From the NCBI GenBank assembly GCA_031127075.1, contig JARIFA010000016.1, positions 1 through 39,838 on the forward strand: DNA of 39,838 nucleotides, read 5' to 3'. This document shows, one piece after another, positions 23,784 to 31,659 of the stretch; within the stretch, counting starts at the first letter, position 1, and each line of letters opens with the position of its first letter. The notes beneath the pieces were generated by a model that worked only from the letters and a program-made list of their open reading frames with translations, was not told the DNA's origin and searched no databases. The translations under genes and the position numbers were made by a program. Source of the DNA: Gemmatimonadota bacterium (lineage in GTDB: Bacteria > Gemmatimonadota > Gemmatimonadetes > Gemmatimonadales > Gemmatimonadaceae).

Positions 23784-26033
23784 TCACACGGGTTCGGTTG
23801 GCACCAGCACGAGGGTGGCGATGAGCCGAGCGGTGCCGGCTCTCGAGGATGCTGCCGGGGGTGGGGCCTCATCCTCGAAGACATCAGAGATCGCCCGTAA
23901 GAAGAGGGCGTCCTCCCGGACCAGGAGGGCGGCGCGGAGCCGGCCCGTGCGGCCGGTCTCCAGACGTCCGGCGGCGCGTGCGAGCCAGCGCGCATGCTGG
24001 GATGCTGCCGCGTGCCGCTCGAGTGCGGGCATCCGCGCCACCATCGCATCGAGCCGCTGTCGCAGTCGCACGAGCTCGGGGGGCGGAACATCGGGTGCGA
24101 CCGCTGTGGAACGCCACGTCGACTGCGCGAGGTACCGCACGAGCGCACGGCGTACCTCGGCGACGGCGGTGTGTGTCATCGTTGGCATCGGGGCGGCAGA
24201 GGCGGGCGTCTCGATGTCAGCGCGCGAAACGGATCCGGTCGGCGGCGCGATCGCTGGCGCGCCGGTCGATCGCACCGCGCCGATCCACCGTCGGAGCCGG
24301 CGCGGATCATCCGTCGCCTTCCACCGTCCGTCCGCGCCACGGCGGACTCCGATGAATCGCTCGCCGTCCACGGTCCGCGTGAGCGCGATTCCCCGCAGAT
24401 CCCTCCCCGTCCGCACCGCCGTCCGCGTGGAGCGATCGGTGAGCGCGAGGAGTCGCACGCGCAGCAGACTGGCGTCCCCGGCATCAGCCACCGCGTCCCG
24501 ACGCAGCCGTGCTTTCGTGGTGAGCCGCTGGGCGAGGCGGAGGAGTCGTGCGCATCCGGTGGGCGCGGCGAATCGATAGCAGTGGATCACCCCACCAGAA
24601 CCCGCGCGCCGGATGCGGCCGAGGCGCTGTTCGAGGCGCGCTGGCGTCCACGGCAGGTCGGCGTGTACAAGCCAGCGGATCGCGGGGAGCTCGATCCCCT
24701 CCGAGAGCACGTCGCTCGCGAGGACGAGGCGGATCCCCCGCGGGTCGTCGGGGCGCCACGGACCCGCGTCGCGCTGCAGCGCCGCGACGACCTCGGCGCG
24801 CGACCATCGGCCCGCGGCCGCACGCACCCGCGCACCGGTGAGGCAGACGACACCGGGTTCCGTCCGCAGCGCCGCGTGCAGCGCCTCGATCGTCGCGCGG
24901 TGGTGGGCGAAGACGATGCCCCGCTCGGTGGGTTCCGCTGTCAGTCGCTGCCACAGCACCAGTGCGCGGAGCGACGATTCCCCCGCAATCCACGGGCCGA
25001 TGCGGTCGCGCAGCGCCAGCACCGCATCGAGATGTCGACGGACGACCGCGTACGCCGCGGCGCACCAGTCGGCATCGCCGGTGCCATCGCGGTCATCCGC
25101 GCGCGTGACGCGTGTCCCTGGGGTGCCCCTCGCGATGACCGCCGCCGGTGCGTCGGGTGCACCGAGCAAGGTGGCGAACGCGAGCTGGGTCACCGAACCG
25201 TCAATCACCCACGCCCGGAGCGCCGCTTCCGTCGGGCGTCGGCCCGCCGCGAGCAGGTCGCGGATCGCCTCGCCACGCTGCACCCGCCGCCGGAGTGCCG
25301 CGTCGAGCGCGGCGAGGCTCGACTGCCACGCCATCGCCAGGGTGGTGAGGACGAGGGGCAGCGCCGCCGTGCCGGCCGTCAGCGGGAGTGGGGGTGGCAG
25401 GGCGGCGAGCGCGGTCGCGAGCCCGGGCACGTCCACCGCGCCCTCGAGCGTCCCGCCGCGTATGACGGTGGGTCGCGCCGCCGATGCACCACCGCAAATC
25501 ACGCAGGCGCCGAGCGCCGCGCTGGAGAGGTGCGCCGCGCGGGGACCGAGGAAGAGGGCGAGCAGTGTGGTGCGGTCTGCGAGGCGGTTCACCACCGGCG
25601 TCGCGGAGAGGAGGAGCACGGTCCGACCGATGCACGCGGCGGCGAGCGTGCGGTATCGTCGCGTGTGTCGGGCGCGTAGCTGGTGCGCCTCGTCGACGAT
25701 GAGAAGTGCCGCCGGTGGACATACGGCGCCGCGACTGACCGCCTCGAGACTCACGAAGGCGATGCCGAGGCCGGCGCGCGCAGCGAGCGTGGCCCAGTGC
25801 GTGCGGACCGCGGCTGGTGCGCAGACGACGGCACTCGGATACGTCGCGGCGACCGCAAGCGCGACGACCGTCTTCCCGGTTCCCGGTGGATCCGCGAGGA
25901 GCGCGCCCCCGACGGCGCGGCAGGAGGCGAGGAGACGCTGGACCGTCGCGACCTGGTCGGGTCGCAGGGTGAAGCCGCCCACCCGGGGCGTCACGGAGGC
26001 GACGGATGCGATGGATGTGGCGCGATGGGCCAC
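23784..26033 (-). CDS. SF2 DEAH-type helicase paired with a DNA methyltransferase
   Basis: A 749-residue helicase. Motif I is 'DPPGTGKT' (48-55), motif II 'IVDEAHQ' (DEAH 114-117), motif III 'LLSATPVVN' (143-), motif V 'LVLASDVLSEGIELPAIRWL', and motif VI 'EQRLGRIRRAG' (Gln469 to Arg476). All core motifs are intact, with the SNF2/RapA-like layout. A region of about 200 residues (155-355) between the two RecA domains replaces the usual linker and carries a lone 'CVIC' pair. The C-terminal 250 residues match nothing I know. It starts 9 bases after the stop of the adenine methyltransferase gene, so the two form one unit. No nuclease motif is visible. Such helicase-methyltransferase pairs occur in restriction and phage-defence loci; that role is inferred. 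Confidence 0.85.
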   Translation of the reverse strand: MAHRATSIASVASVTPRVGGFTLRPDQVATVQRLLASCRAVGGALLADPPGTGKTVVALAVAATYPSAVVCAPAAVRTHWATLAARAGLGIAFVSLEAVSRGAVCPPAALLIVDEAHQLRARHTRRYRTLAAACIGRTVLLLSATPVVNRLADRTTLLALFLGPRAAHLSSAALGACVICGGASAARPTVIRGGTLEGAVDVPGLATALAALPPPLPLTAGTAALPLVLTTLAMAWQSSLAALDAALRRRVQRGEAIRDLLAAGRRPTEAALRAWVIDGSVTQLAFATLLGAPDAPAAVIARGTPGTRVTRADDRDGTGDADWCAAAYAVVRRHLDAVLALRDRIGPWIAGESSLRALVLWQRLTAEPTERGIVFAHHRATIEALHAALRTEPGVVCLTGARVRAAAGRWSRAEVVAALQRDAGPWRPDDPRGIRLVLASDVLSEGIELPAIRWLVHADLPWTPARLEQRLGRIRRAGSGGVIHCYRFAAPTGCARLLRLAQRLTTKARLRRDAVADAGDASLLRVRLLALTDRSTRTAVRTGRDLRGIALTRTVDGERFIGVRRGADGRWKATDDPRRLRRWIGAVRSTGAPAIAPPTGSVSRADIETPASAAPMPTMTHTAVAEVRRALVRYLAQSTWRSTAVAPDVPPPELVRLRQRLDAMVARMPALERHAAASQHARWLARAAGRLETGRTGRLRAALLVREDALFLRAISDVFEDEAPPPAASSRAGTARLIATLVLVPTEPV

Positions 26034-26042
26034 GTCACCGAC

Positions 26043-29000
26043 TCACCCGGCGGGGCGCAGCGCCGCGAGCGAGGCCAGCGGCACCCCGAACGCGTCGGCC
26101 ACCAGCGCATCGTGACTCGTCGGATCGATCGGGCGACCCATCGCCGCGGCGCGCCCGATCGGCGCGAGGAGCGTGCGCGCGCGCGACCACTCCCGTGGGA
26201 CGGGCAGCAGTGCGCAGGTCCAGCCGAGGAACCGGTGATAGCCGCCGCGCGCGGGCTCGGCGAGGCAGGCGAGCCAGCCGATCATCACGGGGGCGTTGAG
26301 CAGTGCGGCGAGCGCGTGCGCATCGGTCTCGTCGCGGGTGCGGACGACGTAGCAGCTGTTGAGAGGGACGTGCGGATCTCCGGCGGGAAGAACGCGCGCT
26401 CGCGGGGTCCGTCCGATGTCGGCCCAGACCACGCGCGGCCGGTCGGTGGCGGCGCCGTCCGTGCGGAAGAGCGCCCACCACGCGCTCGCGCGGTCGCTCC
26501 GGCGTTCGAGCGGCGCGCGCCAGCGCTCGAGCCAGCGGCGCGTACGCGGTGGGAGCGTCGAGAGGGGTCGCCCGGCGACATCGTGGGTCCAGACGACCGA
26601 TTCCCCCGCCGCCAAGTCCCGCGCCTGCAGCGTCTCGCCGCGGAGCACCGGCCGCAGCGTCGCGCGCTCGACCGCGCCGTGCGCCTCGCCGCTGCGGACT
26701 GTCACCAGGTCCGGTGCCGTCAGCGCGCCCGGTGTGACGATGAAGGCGGCGTTGCATCCCGTCTTCACACCGAGTGTCGGGCGACCGAGCGCGGAGGTGG
26801 CGAGCGGGATGCCGGCCGCCCGGAGGCGATCGAAGGCGGTACGCACATCGGGCGGGAGCGTGAGCCAAGGGGCCCCGGTGGTCTCGTCGAGCGCGAGGGC
26901 ATGACGTGCGAACGACCAGGTGGTCTCCTGGGCGCCATGTCGTCGCGTGCAGGTGATGCGTGGCGGTGGGTCGCCGGTGCGTCGGGCGAGGAGTGCGGCG
27001 GGATAGACCGCGGCATCGAAACCGCCGGCGTCATCCTCCCAGACATCAATGGCGAGCGGCGGCGCTTCGCGCGCGAGGAAGGCACGCACCCCACCGCCGG
27101 CGAGCGATCGCCAGAGCTTTGCGGGGAGGAGGAGCGCCACGTGCCCGTCTGGCCGCGCGAGGCGGACGCTCCGCTCCACGAAGAGGCTCGCGAGATCCAC
27201 CTGCGATGCGAAGCCGCGGCCGGCGCCCGACGCGGCCGCGCCCGCCTCCCACGCCGCCGCGCGTGCCGTCTCGAACCGTGACCGCAACGACTCGCGCTCC
27301 GCCGGAGGCACGGCGTGCGGCCGCACCCAGGGAGGATTCCCGATGACGAGATCGAAGCCGCCCGCCCGCGCCGCCTCGGGGAAGTGCGTCGCGAAGGCGA
27401 AGGGGGTCGCAGCCCCCGCGCGGAGCGCTCGCAGCGTCGCTCGGGCGGTGCGGACGGCGTCGCGCAGCGTGGCGAGTGCGGCGCGTCCCGTGGCATCGAC
27501 GCCGTGGCGTCGACGAAAGAGATCGGGACCGCGTGCCGCGAGGAGTCGTTCCCGACGCGCGTGCATCGCAGCGTCGAGCCGCACCTGAGCCACCGTGATC
27601 GCCGCCTCCCGCTCCGCCCGGTCGAGGAGCCGCGCCAAGGTGCGTTTCCGTGCCCCCGAGGCGCGTGCGTACTGGAGTCGCAGTCCCGTGAGTGCCGCCC
27701 CGCGGGGCGCACGGGCGCCGCCCGCCGCCTCGCCACCATCGGGTCGAATCACGCCGAACGCCGGCCCTGCGAGCGCATCCCCCTGTCGCACGTTACGGTC
27801 GAGGTTCGGGAGCGGCGGAAGCGCGGCGAGATCGGTACGCTCGTCCTCGACGACGAGCGCGAGCCAGAGCCGGAGCTGACAGAGCCAGACGGCGATTGGA
27901 TCGCGGTCGATGCCGAAGAGCGAGCGGCAGAGGATCTCCCGACGAACCGTCGCGGGAGGACGATCGTCGCCCGCCGCTATCCGACGTCGGCTCAGCGAGT
28001 CGAGCGTGTGCACGAGGAAGGCGCCGGAGCCGCAGGCGGGATCGAGGACGCGCGGGAAGCCGAGCGGATCGTCCGACAACGCCGCCAGCCCACGCTCGGC
28101 GACACGCACGAGGATCGCGGGGGGCGTATAGAAGGCGCCGTGTGCACGTCGGCGTGCGCTCCCCATCAGCGATTCGAACGCGCGTCCGAGCATCTCGGGG
28201 TCCACGGCCGCCTCGCTCCATGTCGTCGCCTGTTCGCGCATCGTGAGCCGATACCGCGGGAGCAGGTCGCAGACGAAGGCGGCGATGGCGCCGTCCGGGA
28301 GGCGCAATGCACCCGCGGGCCCTTCGAGGGGGCTCCGCGCGAAGAGTCCGCCGTTGAGGAAGGGGACCGCGCCGAAGGCACGCGCCGCCGCCGCACGCCG
28401 CCGCACCGGGGTGTTGAGCGTGCCGAACATCAGCGGGTCGAGCAGTCGCGCGTGCAGCGCGCCACCGATCCGCTCCACCTGATGCCGCAGGAAGGCGCGG
28501 TCGTGGTCGAGCCACCCCTTCGCCTCGAGGAAGGCGAGGAAGAGCAGCCGCGACGTGGTCAGCAGGGCGGCGATGCGGCGCGACTCGGCGTCCGCGCGCC
28601 CGACGGCACCGTCGCCGAGTCGCACGACGAGTCCCTCGAGGTCGCGGTAGAACCGCGCCGTGAGCGCATCCCGCCCAAGGCACGCGCGCCACCGGTGATG
28701 GGTGAGCGCGTCGCCGCCGGCCGCCGCCGCGGCGAGCGCGGTGAGCGTCTCCGCATCCGAGGGGCGCCGCGTGTCGAGCGAGACGAGGAGCGCGGGAAGC
28801 GGCCCACGACCCGAGGCGTCCGGCGCGGCGATCGCACATTCCCGCGTGCCCGCGTGCCGTGCCACGACGAGCCACTCGCTCGCCGCCTGTCGACGCGCGA
28901 GCGCACGCGCGAGGGTGGGGAGCCGCTCGCGGAGCGCGGGACCCTCCGCCGTCTCGAGCAGGAGGGCGCGCCGGGCACCCTGTATCGCGACGGCGGCCTC

Positions 29001-29150
29001 CCACGCGCCGTCAGTCAGCCCGAGGCGGTCGCATGCCACCCGGTCGAGGCGGCGTGCCGCCGGGAATCCCAGCGGGGGGAGAAGGGTCGAGAGCGGGGCG
29101 TTCCCAGCGACTCCGGCGAGGAGCGCGGCCGCGGCGTGGGCGGTGAGCAT
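26043..29150 (-). CDS. Eco57I/type IIG-like N6-adenine DNA methyltransferase
   Basis: A 1035-residue protein. Residues 1-180 form an unrecognised N-terminal domain. Residues 185-345 are the helical region common to these enzymes, ending 'AFESLMGSARRRAHGAFYTP'. SAM-binding motif I is 'VLDPACGSGAFLV' (368-380), then 'LFGIDRDPIAVWLCQLRLWL', and catalytic motif IV is 'LVIGNPPWV' (NPPW 605-608). The C-terminal third (about 720-1035) resembles a TaqI-like target-recognition domain: 'PLNSCYVVRTRDE' then 'GYHRFLGWTCALLPVP'. It should methylate adenine at a specific DNA site. Type IIG enzymes of this size carry an N-terminal PD-(D/E)xK nuclease; I cannot find one. The helicase gene follows after 9 bases. 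The gene begins 37 bases after a HAD phosphatase gene. Confidence 0.9.
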   Translation of the reverse strand: MLTAHAAAALLAGVAGNAPLSTLLPPLGFPAARRLDRVACDRLGLTDGAWEAAVAIQGARRALLLETAEGPALRERLPTLARALARRQAASEWLVVARHAGTRECAIAAPDASGRGPLPALLVSLDTRRPSDAETLTALAAAAAGGDALTHHRWRACLGRDALTARFYRDLEGLVVRLGDGAVGRADAESRRIAALLTTSRLLFLAFLEAKGWLDHDRAFLRHQVERIGGALHARLLDPLMFGTLNTPVRRRAAAARAFGAVPFLNGGLFARSPLEGPAGALRLPDGAIAAFVCDLLPRYRLTMREQATTWSEAAVDPEMLGRAFESLMGSARRRAHGAFYTPPAILVRVAERGLAALSDDPLGFPRVLDPACGSGAFLVHTLDSLSRRRIAAGDDRPPATVRREILCRSLFGIDRDPIAVWLCQLRLWLALVVEDERTDLAALPPLPNLDRNVRQGDALAGPAFGVIRPDGGEAAGGARAPRGAALTGLRLQYARASGARKRTLARLLDRAEREAAITVAQVRLDAAMHARRERLLAARGPDLFRRRHGVDATGRAALATLRDAVRTARATLRALRAGAATPFAFATHFPEAARAGGFDLVIGNPPWVRPHAVPPAERESLRSRFETARAAAWEAGAAASGAGRGFASQVDLASLFVERSVRLARPDGHVALLLPAKLWRSLAGGGVRAFLAREAPPLAIDVWEDDAGGFDAAVYPAALLARRTGDPPPRITCTRRHGAQETTWSFARHALALDETTGAPWLTLPPDVRTAFDRLRAAGIPLATSALGRPTLGVKTGCNAAFIVTPGALTAPDLVTVRSGEAHGAVERATLRPVLRGETLQARDLAAGESVVWTHDVAGRPLSTLPPRTRRWLERWRAPLERRSDRASAWWALFRTDGAATDRPRVVWADIGRTPRARVLPAGDPHVPLNSCYVVRTRDETDAHALAALLNAPVMIGWLACLAEPARGGYHRFLGWTCALLPVPREWSRARTLLAPIGRAAAMGRPIDPTSHDALVADAFGVPLASLAALRPAG

Positions 29151-29187
29151 GCGCGGAGGGTGACGCCCCCCGTCGCACGCCCCGGCA

Positions 29188-29844
29188 TCACGCCATCGCG
29201 AGCCGCGTCACGAGACCGCGGAGCTCCGCGAACCCGGTCAGCCAATGATCGGGCGCGGTCGGCGCGAGCTGCTCGCGCGAGAAGGGCCCCCAGAGGGCGG
29301 CCGCCGTCTGCACGCCTGCCGCGCGCCCCGCACGCATGTCATGCGTCGAGTCCCCGACGAAGAGTGCGCGTTGCGGCGGGATCCCGCCAAGCGCCTCGAG
29401 TGCGTGCCAGACAGGCTCGGGTTCAGGTTTGTGGCGCGTCGTCGCATCCATTCCGACGACGGCGTGGAAGCACGGCTCGATGTCGAGGAGTCGGAGCGCC
29501 CGACGGGCGCCGACCTCGAGCTTCGACGTGACGAGCCCGATGGGATGGCCCGCCGCGTGGAGCGCGCGGACCGTCGCGACGGCACCGGGATACTCATGCG
29601 TCATCGCATCGTGGTGCGCCAACTGGTACTCGCGATACCGCGCCTTCAGGTGCACCACGTCGCCGTCACCGTCGGCCCAGCGGGCGAGCATCGCGTCGAG
29701 CGGCGTCCCGATGGCGGCGACCCATTCATCGCGCGGTGGGCGGCGCGTGCGGTCGTCGAACGCGAACTCCATCGACTGCACCAGGAGCTCGATCGAGTCG
29801 ACGAGGGTCCCGTCGAGGTCGAAGAGGACGGCGAACGGGGTCAC
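29188..29844 (-). CDS. HAD family hydrolase, phosphoglycolate-phosphatase-like
   Basis: A 218-residue cytosolic phosphatase. Motif I is 'VLFDLDGTLVDS' (nucleophile Asp9, acid Asp11), motif II is 'IGLVTSK', and motifs III-IV are 'RHKPEPEPVWHALEAL' and 'ALFVGDSTHDMRAGRAAG'. The helical cap follows motif I directly, as in Gph/PpaX-type enzymes (subfamily IA). Likely substrates are phosphoglycolate or pyrophosphate, but specificity cannot be read from sequence. The GTG start at 29844 overlaps the stop of the symporter gene (GTGA), which fixes the start and suggests coupled translation. Confidence 0.92.
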   Translation of the reverse strand: MTPFAVLFDLDGTLVDSIELLVQSMEFAFDDRTRRPPRDEWVAAIGTPLDAMLARWADGDGDVVHLKARYREYQLAHHDAMTHEYPGAVATVRALHAAGHPIGLVTSKLEVGARRALRLLDIEPCFHAVVGMDATTRHKPEPEPVWHALEALGGIPPQRALFVGDSTHDMRAGRAAGVQTAAALWGPFSREQLAPTAPDHWLTGFAELRGLVTRLAMA

Positions 29845-31070
29845 GCCCGCTCGCCGCGCGCGAGGATCACCGAGGCGGTGAGATGGCCCGTGACGTTCGT
29901 CGTCGTGCGGAACATGTCGGGGATCGTGTCGGCACCGAGCAGGATGCCGATCCCCTCGACGGGGATGCCGGCAGCCGTGAGGATCGGCACCATCACGACG
30001 ATCGACCCGCCGGGGATCCCCGGGACGGAGAACGACGTGACGACCGCCGTGAGCGCGATGGTGAGGAGCTGCGCCGCGCCGAGGTCGACCCCGTAGAGAC
30101 GCGCGATGAAGCAGACCCCGACGGTCTGGCCGACGCCGGCGCCGGCGCGGAAGAGCGTCGAGGCGAGTGGGACGAGCACGCTGCCGATCGCGGGCGGGAG
30201 CCGCAGGGTCTCGCGCACGCTCTCGAGCATCGCGGGGAGCGCGGCGAGCGACGATCGGGAGCTGAAGGCGATCGACTGCGCGGGGAGCGCCGCGCGCACG
30301 AACGTGGCGAGCGGGATGCGGCCGAGGGTCGCGGCGGCGGGATAGAGCACCCCCGCCACATACAGCACGCAGAGGCCCGAGACGATCACGATGTAGCCGC
30401 CGAGCGCGGCGAGCGCGGCGAGGCCGAGCTTCGCCGCGACGCCGACGGTGAGGGCGAAGACGCCGATCGGCGCGAAACGGAGGATCGCGCGCACGAGCCG
30501 GAGCGACGCGTCCATCAGACCGTCGAAGAACGCGATGACGGGGCCACGCTTCTCGGGCGCGACGCCCATCAGCGCGGCGGCGAAGGCGAGCGTGGCGACG
30601 ATGAGCGGGAGCATCGCGCCGTCGGCCATCGCCTTGAACGGGTTCGCGGGCACGAGGCTGACGAGCCACTCGCCGGCGCTCGGGAGTGCCGCCGCCCCGC
30701 TCGCCGCGTCGGGGGCGCTCGCCTGCAACGCCGCGATCGCCGCGGGGTCGATCGGGATCCGCGCGAGGAGGGGTGGGCCGAGCGTCACGCCGAGCGCGGC
30801 CGCGACGCCGACGGCGACGATGAAGAGGAGCAGGGCGCGGGCGCCGAGCCGACCGACCGTCCGCTGGTCTGGGGCCGAGGCGACGCCGACGACGAGGCTC
30901 GAGACGACGAGCGGGATGACGGTCATCCGGATCGCGTTCACGAAGAGGAGCCCGAGGGGCTCGAGCGCGCCGAGGAGCCCGAGCGCCGCGGGGGCGTCGG
31001 CCCCGGCGAGCGGGAGCCCGACGGCGAAGCCGGCGACCAGCGCGAGGAGGACCTGCGAGGTGAGCGACAT
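29841..31070 (-). CDS. Dicarboxylate/amino-acid:cation symporter family protein, atypical
   Basis: A 409-residue inner-membrane protein of the DAACS (GltP/DctA) family. The HP1 loop 'AFSSRSSLAALPAML' and the TM8 stretch 'DTIPDMFRTTTNVTGH' are recognisable, including the substrate residues Asp385, Arg388 and Asn392. Two cation-site features differ from the model transporter GltPh. The NMDGT motif of TM7 reads 'FRAGA' (307-311), and the Asp at the position of GltPh Asp405 is His396. These changes remove side chains that bind Na+, so a proton-coupled or otherwise different mechanism is likely. I chose the ATG at 31070. The AGGAGG beside it lies on the other strand and is not its ribosome site. 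The gene is coupled to the HAD phosphatase by a GTGA overlap. Confidence 0.88.
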   Translation of the reverse strand: MSLTSQVLLALVAGFAVGLPLAGADAPAALGLLGALEPLGLLFVNAIRMTVIPLVVSSLVVGVASAPDQRTVGRLGARALLLFIVAVGVAAALGVTLGPPLLARIPIDPAAIAALQASAPDAASGAAALPSAGEWLVSLVPANPFKAMADGAMLPLIVATLAFAAALMGVAPEKRGPVIAFFDGLMDASLRLVRAILRFAPIGVFALTVGVAAKLGLAALAALGGYIVIVSGLCVLYVAGVLYPAAATLGRIPLATFVRAALPAQSIAFSSRSSLAALPAMLESVRETLRLPPAIGSVLVPLASTLFRAGAGVGQTVGVCFIARLYGVDLGAAQLLTIALTAVVTSFSVPGIPGGSIVVMVPILTAAGIPVEGIGILLGADTIPDMFRTTTNVTGHLTASVILARGERA

Positions 31071-31077
31071 AGGAGGA

Positions 31078-31083
31078 AAGATG
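31078..31083 (-). promoter_or_regulatory. Possible -10 hexamer (CATCTT), weak
   Basis: On the minus strand CATCTT is followed by 7 bases (TCCTCCT) and the ATG of the symporter at 31070. It is the same hexamer and spacing as before the MFS gene at 3141, but it is not a strict TANNNT. Confidence 0.3.
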
Positions 31084-31123
31084 GCGTCCCGGGGGCGGGG
31101 TGGGTACATATGAGGCGGGTGTT

Positions 31124-31207
31124 AGGTGCCAGGTGCCAGGTGCCAGGTGTCAGGTGCCAGGTGTCAGGTGCCAGGTGTCAGGTGCCAGGGTCCAGATGTG
31201 AGGTGCC
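31124..31207 (+). repeat. Heptanucleotide tandem array 1 (AGGTGYC)
   Basis: Twelve consecutive 7-base units. Units 1-9 (31124-31186) are exact AGGTGCC or AGGTGTC, units 10-11 are degenerate (AGGGTCC, AGATGTG), and unit 12 is AGGTGCC. From unit 3 to unit 9 the sixth base alternates C,T,C,T,C,T,C, so a 14-base higher-order unit is also present. It lies in the 227-base gap between the divergent symporter and rhodanese genes. No reading frame or CRISPR-like spacer structure is present. Confidence 0.92.
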
Positions 31208-31247
31208 GCGTCGCCGAGCCTGATGCGTGGGATGCGCACACACGACC

Positions 31248-31296
31248 GCCTGACCCCTAATCCCTGATCCCTGACCTCCGACCCCTGAGCCCTCCT
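31248..31296 (+). repeat. Heptanucleotide tandem array 2 (CCCTGAY), opposite orientation
   Basis: Seven 7-base units: GCCTGAC, CCCTAAT, CCCTGAT, CCCTGAC, CTCCGAC, CCCTGAG, CCCTCCT. Read on the minus strand the core is TCAGGG, which resembles the (T/C)CAGGTG core of array 1 on the plus strand, so the two arrays are degenerate inverted copies about 40 bases apart. The array ends 1 base before the ATG of the rhodanese gene, so any ribosome site or promoter of that gene lies inside it. Confidence 0.8.
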
Positions 31297-31297
31297 G

Positions 31298-31654
31298 ATG
31301 AAGACCGCTTCCGACCTCATCGCCGACGCTAAGAGCCGCATCCGCCAGGTCACCGTCGCCGAGGTGCAGCAGGCGCTGACCGCCGCCGCGCCGCCGCTCG
31401 TGATCGACTGCCGCGAGCCGCAGGAGACGAACCTCGGCCGCATCCCGGGCGCGCTGGTCATCCCGCGCGGGGTCCTGGAGACGAAGATCGAAGCCGTCGC
31501 CCCGCGCGACGCCGACATCATCCTCTACTGCGCGAGCGGGAATCGCTCGGCCCTCGCCGCGGACACGATGCAGCAGATGGGGTACACGCGCGTGGCGTCG
31601 ATGGCGGGCGGCTTCGGCGGCTGGGCCGCGGCGGGCGGGCCGGTCGAGTCCTGA
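31298..31654 (+). CDS. Rhodanese-like sulfurtransferase
   Basis: A 118-residue single-domain rhodanese. It has 'PPLVIDCREPQETNLGRIPG' (the CH2A-like region with Asp37) and the active-site loop 'YCASGNRS' with catalytic Cys78, followed by 'MAGGFGGWAAAGGP'. The six-residue loop fits a sulfurtransferase rather than a Cdc25-like phosphatase. There is no signal peptide, so it is cytosolic and transfers sulfane sulfur to an unknown acceptor. The ATG directly abuts a heptamer repeat array, with no normal Shine-Dalgarno. The Nudix gene starts 5 bases after its stop. Confidence 0.93.
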   Translation: MKTASDLIADAKSRIRQVTVAEVQQALTAAAPPLVIDCREPQETNLGRIPGALVIPRGVLETKIEAVAPRDADIILYCASGNRSALAADTMQQMGYTRVASMAGGFGGWAAAGGPVES

Positions 31655-31659
31655 CGGCC

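Noticed and set aside
28610-29150. N-terminal restriction nuclease domain in the methyltransferase
   Set aside because: I looked for a PD-(D/E)xK pattern in residues 1-180. The 'ALLLETAEG' and 'ECAIAAP' segments do not give the Asp/Glu-x-Lys arrangement. A diverged nuclease remains possible but is not supported.
27315-29531. 738-codon open frame on the plus strand opposite the DNA methyltransferase
   Set aside because: Its translation is Arg/Glu/Gly-rich without hydrophobic cores or motifs, and it is an antisense shadow of a gene with intact catalytic motifs. Long stop-free antisense frames are expected at this G+C content.
23784-31070. Horizontally acquired island
   Set aside because: No tRNA, integrase, transposase, flanking repeats or obvious drop in G+C is seen around the methyltransferase-helicase pair.
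31071-31076. AGGAGG as a ribosome-binding site for the symporter
   Set aside because: It lies on the plus strand, while the symporter is on the minus strand. No plus-strand start follows at a suitable distance.
31124-31296. CRISPR array
   Set aside because: The repeats are contiguous 7-base units with no spacers, and no cas genes are present.
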